Part shown: positions 57,315 to 64,000 of the stretch, piece by piece | Layout of the letters: each line of letters opens with the position of its first letter | Position numbering within the stretch: position 1 is the first letter of the stretch | NCBI GenBank assembly: GCA_023436495.1 | Contig: JAEZIT010000086.1 | Coordinates: forward strand, 1 to 64,000 | Direction: 5' to 3' | Origin: Acidobacteriota bacterium | GTDB taxonomy: Bacteria > Acidobacteriota > Blastocatellia > Pyrinomonadales > Pyrinomonadaceae | DNA length: 64,000 nt | Notes under the pieces: generated by a model | The model's input: only the letters and a program-made list of their open reading frames with translations | Database searches by the model: none | What the model was told of the DNA's origin: nothing | Made by a program: the position numbers and the translations under genes

Positions 57315-58748
57315 GTGAAGAATAAATTCGGCACGGGCCTTCTCCTTATCTTCGGCCTGGTCCTCATATTTTTTGTCGTTAACGCGGCACTGTCTTATTG
57401 GTCGATCCAGACTTTGACCGGCAATTACCGGCGCGTTGCGAGGTCGTATGAGGTGCTTGACGAACTCGCGGGTACGTTTTCGGCCCTAAAGGACGGGGAA
57501 ACGGGCCAGCGCGGCTTTATTATAACGAGAGACGACGATTTTCTGCGGCCGTACAACGATTCGATCAAGGAGATCGATATGCACATCGATCGTCTTGAGG
57601 TAGTAACGGCGGATGATCCAGACCAGCATGAACGTGTGCTGCGGCTGAGGGAAGCCACCAATGTTCGATTGGCAACCCTGGCGGAGAACCTGCGGATGGC
57701 GCGTACCGAAGACAACGAGACGTTGGTTCGCAGCGGAAGACTAAAGCTCGGGCACGACCAGATGGAGGCCGTTAGCAGCGCCATAGCCGAGATCCGTAAT
57801 ACCGAGCGCGAAAAACTCCGGATCCGCAGCGAGGAATCGCAAGCGAGCGGCCGCAGTTCGCTGATCACCCTGCTGCTGACTAACCTTGTGGGCCTTGCGC
57901 TGCTGGTCATTGCATATTTGTTCATAAAACGATTTATCCGCGAGCGTCAATTGTCGATCGCCAACCTGCAGGCCGCGCATGACCAGCTCGAGGAACGCGT
58001 GCAGCAGCGTACAGAAGAGCTGAATGATGCAAATACGGAACTCGAACGCAGCAACCGCGAGCTGCAGGATTTCGCGTTCGTGGCCTCGCACGACCTTCAG
58101 GAGCCGCTGCGAAAGATCCAGGCTTTCGGCGATCGGCTAAAAACCAAACACGGCGGCCAACTTAACGCCGAAGCCGCCGATTACCTCGGACGAATGCAGA
58201 ACGCCGCCGCGCGCATGCACGTTCTGATCAATGACCTGCTTACGTTCTCACGGGTCACGACGAAGGCCCAGCCGTTCAGAAAGATCGATATGAACGAGAT
58301 CGCTCGCGATGTGCTCAGCGACCTCGAGATCCGGATCCAGCAGACCGGCGGCAGCGTTGACGTTTCAGAACTGCCGACGATCGAGGCGGACCCTCTGCAG
58401 ATGCAGCAGCTGCTCCAGAATCTCGTCGGCAACGCGCTCAAGTTCCATCGTGAAGGGATTCCGCCTATAATAAAGGTAAGCGGAAAGCTTCACAATAACG
58501 GCCGGCCGCAGCAATGTGAGATAACGGTCGAAGACAACGGCATCGGTTTTAACGAGAAATACCTCGACAGAATATTTACGCCCTTCCAGCGGCTTCACGG
58601 CCGCGGCGAATATGAAGGAACGGGCATCGGCCTCGCCGTTTGCCGAAAGATCGTAGAGCGACACGGCGGTACGCTGACCGCAAAAAGCACTCCGGGAGAG
58701 GGCACGACGTTTATCGTGACCCTTCCCGTAAACCAGGACGAGGAGTAA
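57315..58748 (+). CDS. CHASE3-type membrane histidine kinase
   Basis: A 477-residue sensor kinase starting at a GTG (57315). Two transmembrane helices (residues about 8-28 and 180-200) flank a CHASE3 domain (TFSALKDGETGQRGFIITRDDDFLRPYNDS). A coiled coil follows (LQAAHDQLEERVQQRTEELNDANTELERSNRELQDFAFVASHDLQEPLRKIQAF). The H-box is ASHDLQEPLRK. The ATPase has N-box LVGNALKFHREG, G1 DNGIGFNEKY and G2 GEYEGTGIGLAVCRKI. The HAMP-less layout with the Rcp1-like regulator downstream is a common phytochrome-type arrangement, but no chromophore domain is present. A possible TATAT element lies 6 bp before the start. Confidence 0.92.
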   Translation: MKNKFGTGLLLIFGLVLIFFVVNAALSYWSIQTLTGNYRRVARSYEVLDELAGTFSALKDGETGQRGFIITRDDDFLRPYNDSIKEIDMHIDRLEVVTADDPDQHERVLRLREATNVRLATLAENLRMARTEDNETLVRSGRLKLGHDQMEAVSSAIAEIRNTEREKLRIRSEESQASGRSSLITLLLTNLVGLALLVIAYLFIKRFIRERQLSIANLQAAHDQLEERVQQRTEELNDANTELERSNRELQDFAFVASHDLQEPLRKIQAFGDRLKTKHGGQLNAEAADYLGRMQNAAARMHVLINDLLTFSRVTTKAQPFRKIDMNEIARDVLSDLEIRIQQTGGSVDVSELPTIEADPLQMQQLLQNLVGNALKFHREGIPPIIKVSGKLHNNGRPQQCEITVEDNGIGFNEKYLDRIFTPFQRLHGRGEYEGTGIGLAVCRKIVERHGGTLTAKSTPGEGTTFIVTLPVNQDEE

Positions 58749-58756
58749 AAAGCAAT

Positions 58757-59203
58757 ATGAAACATGGCGCCAAGCCAATAGTGATTCTAATGGCGGACGA
58801 CGACGCAGACGACCGCATTTTGACAAAGGACGCCCTCGAAGAAAGCCGCGTCGTGAACGACCTGAGATTCGTCGAGGACGGCGAGGCATTGATGGACTAC
58901 CTTAACCGCCGCGGAAAATATGCCGATCCGGAAGAATCGCCCCGGCCGGGCCTGATCCTGCTGGACCTGAACATGCCGAAGAAGGACGGACGCGAAGCTC
59001 TCAAGGAGATCAAGGAGGACGCCGACCTTCGCCGCATCCCGATCGTCGTGATGACGACATCAAAGGCGGAAGAAGACATTTTCCGCAGCTACGACCTCGG
59101 GGCGAGTTCGTTTATAACAAAACCGGTAACGTTTGAACGCCTGGTCGAGCTGATGAGGACAATGGGGCAGTATTGGGTCGAGTTCGTCGAATTGCCGGAT
59201 TGA
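58757..59203 (+). CDS. Rcp1-like single-domain response regulator
   Basis: A 148-residue receiver domain of the Rcp1 branch: VILMADDDADDRILTKDALEESRVVNDLRFVEDGEALMDYLNRRGKYADP with the typical insert, the phospho-acceptor in PGLILLDLNMPKKDG, VVMTTS and SSFITKPVTFERLVE. It begins 8 bp after the kinase stop, after a GGAG site, and should be the kinase's partner. No output domain. Confidence 0.93.
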   Translation: MKHGAKPIVILMADDDADDRILTKDALEESRVVNDLRFVEDGEALMDYLNRRGKYADPEESPRPGLILLDLNMPKKDGREALKEIKEDADLRRIPIVVMTTSKAEEDIFRSYDLGASSFITKPVTFERLVELMRTMGQYWVEFVELPD

Positions 59204-59214
59204 CCGGGCGCGCC

Positions 59215-60360
59215 ATGGAAAAGTACAAGAATGAAAAACTGAATGTTTTGGTCGTAGAGGACGACGAAGACGATTATATCCTCACGACCGATCTGCTGTC
59301 TGAAGTAAATCCGGATCGGTTCAATATCGATTGGGCGAAAACTTACGAAGAGGCGCTTCAACGCATCGGCGACCGTTTCGACGTTTGCCTGCTGGATTAC
59401 CGACTCGGCCCGCGGACCGGCCTCGAACTGCTACACGAGATGCAGGAAAAGGGCTATGACGCACCGATCATACTGCTGACCGGGCAGGGCGATCTGGAGC
59501 TTGACGTCCAGGCAATGCGCGCCGGCGCCGCCGACTATCTTGTAAAAGGCCAGATCCGCGCCGACGACATGGAACGATCCATCCGCTACGCCGTTCAGCA
59601 TAAGCAGATGGAGAGGGAACGTGTCGCGCTGGCCCGCGAGCTCGCCGCCCGTCAGCAGGCCGAAGCCGCCAATAAGGCGAAGGACGATTTCCTGGCAATG
59701 GTCTCGCACGAGCTCAGGAACCCGCTGAATTCGCTGCTTGGCTGGGTCACGATCCTTCGGTCGAACAAGGACAACGAGAGCATCTATAACCGCGCGATCG
59801 AGGCCATTGAACGCAGCACGCAAACGCAGATCAAGCTCGTCAGCGACCTGCTCGATATAACACGCATCGCCAACGGCAGCCTGTGGCTCGAAAACGAACC
59901 GATACCGCTTGTTCCTATTATCGAAGCCGCAATCGACCAGGCATACCCGTCGGCGAATTCTAAATCCATCGGGATGCACGTACGGCTGGACCATTCTGAC
60001 GTGCTTGTGTCCGGCGACCAGAACCGCCTGCAGCAGGTAGTCAGCAACCTTCTTCAAAACGCCGTAAAATTCACGCCTGAGGGCGGATCGATCTCCGTCA
60101 GTTGTGAGCGGCACGACGGCAGCGCTGTCATAAATATTACGGACACCGGTATAGGCATAGGCAGCGAATTTCTGCCGTTCATTTTTGAACGCTATCGACA
60201 AGGTGACGGTTCGGCAACGAAGCGCGGCGGCCTGGGGCTTGGGCTCGCGATCGCGCGGCACATTGTTGAACTTCACCGCGGTTCGATTACTGCTGATAGC
60301 CCGGGCGAAGGCCGCGGTACGACATTTACGATCAAGCTTCCGCTGATCGGGAACAACTAA
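59215..60360 (+). CDS. Receiver-histidine kinase hybrid
   Basis: A 381-residue protein: receiver domain (residues about 8-125; VLVVEDDEDDYIL, VCLLDYRLGPRTG, ILLTGQG, ADYLVKGQI), a short coiled linker, then HisKA (FLAMVSHELRNPLNSLLGWVTIL) and ATPase (N-box SNLLQNAVKFTPEG, G1 DTGIGIGSEFLPF, G2 KRGGLGLGLAIARHIVE). With no transmembrane segment, it should be cytoplasmic and modulated by phosphorylation from another kinase. It starts 11 bp after the regulator, so the three genes form a phosphorelay module; no DNA-binding output is encoded here. Confidence 0.92.
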   Translation: MEKYKNEKLNVLVVEDDEDDYILTTDLLSEVNPDRFNIDWAKTYEEALQRIGDRFDVCLLDYRLGPRTGLELLHEMQEKGYDAPIILLTGQGDLELDVQAMRAGAADYLVKGQIRADDMERSIRYAVQHKQMERERVALARELAARQQAEAANKAKDDFLAMVSHELRNPLNSLLGWVTILRSNKDNESIYNRAIEAIERSTQTQIKLVSDLLDITRIANGSLWLENEPIPLVPIIEAAIDQAYPSANSKSIGMHVRLDHSDVLVSGDQNRLQQVVSNLLQNAVKFTPEGGSISVSCERHDGSAVINITDTGIGIGSEFLPFIFERYRQGDGSATKRGGLGLGLAIARHIVELHRGSITADSPGEGRGTTFTIKLPLIGNN

Positions 60361-60404
60361 GAATTGATGTTCATTGAAAAAGATGGCGGCCCAATAACAC
60401 AGCT

Positions 60405-60680
60405 ATGTGCAGGAATATAAAGACGCTTTTCAATTTCGACCCGCCGGCGACTACAGACGAGGTCAACGCCTCTGCTCTTCAATTCGTGAGAAAATTGTCC
60501 GGAATGAACAAGCCGTCAAAGGCTAACGAAGAGGTGTTTGCGCTTGCCGTCGAGCGCGTTGCCGCCGCGGCGCAGGAGATGCTGAACAGCCTTGTGACAG
60601 CCGCGGCGCCGCGCGACCGTGAAACAGAAGCCGCCCGAGCACGGGCACGCTCCGCCGAGCGTTTCGGCCCGCCCGCATGA
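60405..60680 (+). CDS. DUF2277 family protein
   Basis: A 91-residue protein opening CRNIKTLFNFDPPATTDEVNASALQFVRKLSGMNKPSKANEEVF, the DUF2277 signature, with a helical C-terminal half. Its function is unknown; the family often co-occurs with oxidoreductase or metabolic genes. It lies 8 bp before the DUF1624 gene. Confidence 0.9.
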   Translation: MCRNIKTLFNFDPPATTDEVNASALQFVRKLSGMNKPSKANEEVFALAVERVAAAAQEMLNSLVTAAAPRDRETEAARARARSAERFGPPA

Positions 60681-60688
60681 ACTGAATA

Positions 60689-61909
60689 ATGAATGCGACC
60701 CTCCTGAAGGAAAGGATCTATTCGATCGACCTGCTGCGCGGGATCGTGATGATGATCATGCTGCTCGATCATACGCGTGAGTTCGTAAACGCGGGTGCGC
60801 TCCAATCGGACCCAACCGACCCCGCGACGACAAGTGCAGCGGTCTTCTTCACCCGCTGGATCACGCATTTCTGCGCTCCTGTTTTCGTTTTTCTTGCCGG
60901 CACAAGCATCTACCTGCAGAAACTTGCGGGAAAGACGAACGGCGAGCTCGCACGGTTTCTGATCACGCGCGGATTGTGGCTGATCGTACTGGAATTCACG
61001 GTCATACGTTTCCTGATCGTCTTCAATCTGGATTATTCATTCTTTGGAATGGCGCAGGTGATCTGGGTTATCGGGGTTTCCATGATCGTAATGGCGGCGA
61101 TGATCTATTTGCCGGTTTGGACGGTTGCCGCAATCGGCGTGGCAATGATCGGCCTGCACAATCTTCTTGACGGCATCCGGGTGCCGCTGCAGACAGCGTT
61201 TGCCGGGACACCGCCGCCGGACATTGGACAGACGCTTTGGATCATTCTGCATCAGCAGGGAGTCATCCCGCTTTTTGGCGGGGCGTCGCAGGCGTTTTTC
61301 GCTTATCCGCTCATTCCCTGGATCGGTGTTATGGCTGCGGGATACGCGCTCGGAGCGGCCTATACGTGGGAACCGGAACGCCGGAAAAAATTCCTGTTAG
61401 TATTAGGCCTCGCCATTACCGCAGCGTTTGTGGCGATCCGATTTATTAACATTTACGGCGACCCCGTTCCGTGGACTGTTCAGGAAAGACCGGGCTTTAC
61501 GTTCCTTTCGTTCCTGAACACAACGAAATATCCGCCGTCGCTGCTGTTTCTGCTGATGACGCTCGGGCCGTCGATGATTCTGCTCGCGGTCACCGATCGT
61601 ATTGACGGGCAAGCGTTATGGCAGCGTATAAGCATAGTCTTCGGACGAGTGCCGCTGTTCTTTTACGTTCTGCAATGGGCGTCAGCTCACGGGTTTGCCG
61701 TTATTTTGGGATACCTGGCGGGAGTCGATGTTGGTTACCTGTTTCTCGGGCTTTTTGAAATGGGGCGACAGGCGCCGCCCGACCACGGTTTCTCGTTGGG
61801 CGTCACGTATCTGGTATGGATCGCGGGGCTGATACTCATTTACCCGCTGTGCAAGTGGTACGGCGCCCTGAAACGCAGGAATAAACACTGGCTGTTGAGT
61901 TATCTATAA
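60689..61909 (+). CDS. DUF1624 / HGSNAT-like membrane acyltransferase
   Basis: A 406-residue membrane protein with about ten hydrophobic helices. It opens with RIYSIDLLRGIVMMIMLLDHTREFVN, where the D-L-L-R-G ... D-H motif resembles the heparan-alpha-glucosaminide N-acetyltransferase catalytic domain (DUF1624). VFFTRWITHFCAPVFVFLAGTSIYL follows, which is characteristic. In animals the enzyme transfers acetyl groups across the lysosomal membrane using a His; in bacteria the substrate is unknown. Confidence 0.88.
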   Translation: MNATLLKERIYSIDLLRGIVMMIMLLDHTREFVNAGALQSDPTDPATTSAAVFFTRWITHFCAPVFVFLAGTSIYLQKLAGKTNGELARFLITRGLWLIVLEFTVIRFLIVFNLDYSFFGMAQVIWVIGVSMIVMAAMIYLPVWTVAAIGVAMIGLHNLLDGIRVPLQTAFAGTPPPDIGQTLWIILHQQGVIPLFGGASQAFFAYPLIPWIGVMAAGYALGAAYTWEPERRKKFLLVLGLAITAAFVAIRFINIYGDPVPWTVQERPGFTFLSFLNTTKYPPSLLFLLMTLGPSMILLAVTDRIDGQALWQRISIVFGRVPLFFYVLQWASAHGFAVILGYLAGVDVGYLFLGLFEMGRQAPPDHGFSLGVTYLVWIAGLILIYPLCKWYGALKRRNKHWLLSYL

Positions 61910-61910
61910 T

Positions 61911-62528
61911 ATGGCGACGATGAATTTGAATCGATACCGGCGCTTCGCGGTTTTACTATTGGCCGCGATGATGTTGGTTCCCGTGGCAATGGGTCAGTCC
62001 AAACCGAAAAAGCCGGAAATGCTTTCGAGGAGCGAATGGAATGCAAAGCCGCCCGTCGGCGAAGGCAAAAAGCACAAGATCGCCTATATAACGATCCATC
62101 ATACCGCGACCGTTCAGAAACCCGAGGTGCCGCTTTCGACTAAAATGCGCAACCTTCAGGCGTTTTCGCAACGCGACGATAAGCTGGACACAGGCAAGTT
62201 CAAACCGGCCTGGTTCGACATTCCCTACCATTACTATATTGCCGTCGACGGCCAGATCGCCGAAGGGCGCCCGATCAAGTATGCCGGCGATACCAATACC
62301 GAATACGATCCGACGGGCCACGCCCTTGTCGTTCTCGAAGGCAGTTTTAATAAGGATCAGCCGACGCCGGCGCAGATCGAATCAATGAAAAAGGTCGTAT
62401 TGTGGCTCGCCCGAAAGTACCGCGTTCCTGCCGATAATATAAAAGGCCACAACGATTACGCGGTCACGGGATGCCCGGGTGAGAATCTGAAAAGACTTCT
62501 ACCCGAACTTCGTCAAGCAGTAAAATAG
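61911..62528 (+). CDS. PGRP-type N-acetylmuramoyl-L-alanine amidase, exported
   Basis: A 205-residue amidase with a signal peptide (FAVLLLAAMMLVPVAMGQ). The zinc ligands are the His in YITIHHTAT, the His in IKGHNDYA and the Cys in TGCPGENL; the catalytic Tyr/His region PYHYYIAVDGQIAEGRP is also present. It should cleave the amide bond between MurNAc and the peptide of peptidoglycan in the periplasm. The start may be the second ATG (61920). It converges with the methyltransferase, with 15 bp between stops. Confidence 0.92.
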   Translation: MATMNLNRYRRFAVLLLAAMMLVPVAMGQSKPKKPEMLSRSEWNAKPPVGEGKKHKIAYITIHHTATVQKPEVPLSTKMRNLQAFSQRDDKLDTGKFKPAWFDIPYHYYIAVDGQIAEGRPIKYAGDTNTEYDPTGHALVVLEGSFNKDQPTPAQIESMKKVVLWLARKYRVPADNIKGHNDYAVTGCPGENLKRLLPELRQAVK

Positions 62529-62543
62529 CGGCCGCACACTCTA

Positions 62544-63536
62544 CTACAACCGCCCGAAGCCGCACCAGCTATTGCTGTTGTGCCAGACAATCTCGACATT
62601 CTCGGCCCGAGCTTCCTTCCACCATTCCTCGAATTCCTGTTTCGAAATATAGAATGCGGTCGGGGCGACCAGGTGGTCGAACACGATGTTGTGCTGTTCG
62701 CGCCAGCCGAACGAACCGAGATGATTTAGATAATCGTTATAGAACAAGTATTTGGCAACGGGCTTCGCCGCGACATTTGCCGGGCGATAGAGGAGTTTTG
62801 TGGTCAGAAAAAGGCTCAGCGTCGGCAGTTTTGAAAGCTGGTACAGCATGGGCTGGCTGATCTTCGACGTAAAGCCTTCACGGATCGGGTTTACGTAGCG
62901 CGTGATCCATTCGTTGTTCTCGGCGCCGTAAACCCATGCTGAAATGTTTCCGCCCTTCTTCACCTTCGACGCAAGCGACAGGAACGCCTTCTTTGGATCG
63001 GGAGTGTGGTGAAGCACGCCGACGCTGAATGAGTAGTCGAATGCCTTTTTCAGGGGCAGCTTAAAAATATCGCATTGAACGATGTGGGCATTCGGCAGGT
63101 CACGCGTCAGCGCAAACGCCGACTCCACGCCGTCGCCGAGGTCGATGCCGACGACCTCTTTCGCTCCCCATTCCGCGGCGAGTTTTGTGTGTCGTCCCTT
63201 GCCGCATCCGCCTTCGAGAACCACTTTGCCCTCGAAAAACTCTGGTTTGACGGGCTGCAGCCATCCGAGGAACTGGTCGTGATATTTCGTATCTTCCTGC
63301 GTGAAATGCGTCCATTGCCAGCCGAAATTCTCGGCTGTCTCGGCTTTATCGGATTCTATTTTCGCGAGATCGACAAAGCGCGGCACGCCGCGCACCACTT
63401 TATATTCCCGCGTGCATTTCTTGCAGGTCAGCACGCCATCGATGATTTCCTTGCCTTCGTATTTGCTGACGTACGCCAACAGGATGTCTCCGCCGCACGA
63501 CGGGCAGGCAAGCAGGTCTAAAAGCTTTTCTTTCAT
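62544..63536 (-). CDS. Methyltransferase with N-terminal Trm112-like zinc-ribbon segment
   Basis: A 330-residue protein. Residues 1-55 have CPSCGG and CKKC spaced like a Trm112 zinc domain (LLDLLACPSCGGDILLA ... GVLTCKKCTREYKVVRGVPRFV). A class I SAM-methyltransferase core follows: motif I KVVLEGGCGKGRHTKLAAEW, motif II VVGIDLGDG, and YSFSVGVLHHTPDPKKAFLSLASKVKKGGNISAWVYG. The C-terminal third holds a long helical region (FTSKISQPMLYQLSKLPTLSLFLTTKLLY). Such fused proteins occur with glycan and lipid synthesis genes. The ATG at 63536 is preferred over one at 63551. Confidence 0.86.
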   Translation of the reverse strand: MKEKLLDLLACPSCGGDILLAYVSKYEGKEIIDGVLTCKKCTREYKVVRGVPRFVDLAKIESDKAETAENFGWQWTHFTQEDTKYHDQFLGWLQPVKPEFFEGKVVLEGGCGKGRHTKLAAEWGAKEVVGIDLGDGVESAFALTRDLPNAHIVQCDIFKLPLKKAFDYSFSVGVLHHTPDPKKAFLSLASKVKKGGNISAWVYGAENNEWITRYVNPIREGFTSKISQPMLYQLSKLPTLSLFLTTKLLYRPANVAAKPVAKYLFYNDYLNHLGSFGWREQHNIVFDHLVAPTAFYISKQEFEEWWKEARAENVEIVWHNSNSWCGFGRL

Positions 63537-63593
63537 AAAAATCAGCCACAAATTGCACGAACAACACTGATCAAAACACTGCTCTAGAGCGTG

Positions 63594-64000
63594 TTATTGG
63601 TGTAATGCGTGACCAATAGTTTCTCTAAATTTCTCGAACTCTGCATACGGGAACGGCTGGCGCCAATTGAATTCGAATTCGTCGGTGTCGCGATCGGCGT
63701 AAAGCTGGTCGAATGTGACCGCAAACGCAGCAGTAACGTCTCGTACGTTTCCCTTGTGCGAAAAAACGAGTTCGCGCTCGGCGGAATCGCGTTCTTCGGT
63801 CGGATATTGATAGATCTCGATCAGCAGGTCGTCGCCGTTCCGCAAAAAATGAAAATCGAATTCCTCGGGGTCGCGGTTCCACTTGAGCAGAAATTCTTGC
63901 TGGGCTGAATTTCCGTCATACAACGCCGTCAGCACGCGCATCAGATCGGGCAAAGCCGTCTCGTGTGGGGCGTGCGCGGTCGTCGTATGAAATTCGTTCA
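63594..64000 (-). CDS. Unknown protein, 5' end outside the window
   Basis: At least 134 codons are open to the right edge. The C-terminal part reads FLLKWNRDPEEFDFHFLRNGDDLLIEIYQYPTEERDSAERELVFSHKGNVRDVTAAFAVTFDQLY and ends KFRETIGHALHQ. It is acidic and lacks hydrophobic segments. I recognise no family. The stop at 63594 is 58 bp from the methyltransferase start on the same strand. Confidence 0.6.
   Translation of the reverse strand, partial: NEFHTTTAHAPHETALPDLMRVLTALYDGNSAQQEFLLKWNRDPEEFDFHFLRNGDDLLIEIYQYPTEERDSAERELVFSHKGNVRDVTAAFAVTFDQLYADRDTDEFEFNWRQPFPYAEFEKFRETIGHALHQ

Overview
The window is a 64-kb piece of a GC-rich bacterial chromosome with many short intergenic gaps. Gene content points to a heterotrophic, Gram-negative soil or sediment bacterium. 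It includes secreted carboxypeptidase-regulatory-domain proteins, a TonB-receptor-like barrel, an M61 peptidase, FG-GAP/CHRD surface proteins, ECF sigma and CHAT proteins, DUF433/DUF5615 pairs and a homogentisate pathway. This mix fits Acidobacteriota, perhaps Blastocatellia. That placement is inference; the window has no rRNA or other decisive marker.

Layout. 0-11.3 kb is a minus-strand housekeeping block: transketolase 5' end (carrying an in-frame stop), FGGY kinase, Mpo1-like protein, folA, DUF2071, selB, DUF2442, a GAF/sigma-54 activator, a CheY-like regulator, a TPR lipoprotein, a HIT protein and murA. 11.4-19.5 kb is a plus-strand cluster: ECF sigma factor, small beta-rich protein, TPR-CHAT protease, secreted subtilisin, a 21-bp palindromic repeat array and a large CHRD/FG-GAP secreted protein. 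19.6-29.7 kb holds a DinB/lipoprotein/M61 operon, an MFS transporter, a PDZ-membrane-GAF-PAS histidine kinase and an outer-membrane barrel. 30.1-34.3 kb has tRNA-Ser(GCT), a LuxR-type regulator, DUF4199, VOC, gltX, SRPBCC and DUF1801 genes.

34.3-45.5 kb is an accessory region: an XRE/nucleotidyltransferase toxin-antitoxin-like pair with its own operator, two remnants of a D-amino-acid-oxidase-like gene flanking a TIMP-like protein, and an AT-richer restriction-modification island. The island encodes a ParB-like protein, a possible nuclease, a 5mC methyltransferase, a NotI-like endonuclease and Vsr. It is followed by a VOC remnant, palindromic repeats and an isolated phage-type capsid gene with a strong promoter. 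The methyltransferase carries its motif IX in another reading frame, which suggests two compensating indels.

45.5-55 kb carries phenylalanine/tyrosine catabolism (Lrp regulator, phenylalanine 4-hydroxylase, 4-hydroxyphenylpyruvate dioxygenase, homogentisate dioxygenase) interspersed with two DUF433/DUF5615 toxin-antitoxin pairs, GNAT enzymes (one AAC(3)-I-like) and OsmC. 55-57.3 kb is a tightly overlapping DoxX/DUF2071/methyltransferase/membrane-protein operon. 57.3-60.4 kb is a two-component string (CHASE3 kinase, Rcp1-like regulator, REC-kinase hybrid). The right end has DUF2277, a DUF1624-type acyltransferase, a PGRP-type amidase, a Trm112-headed methyltransferase and a partial unknown gene.
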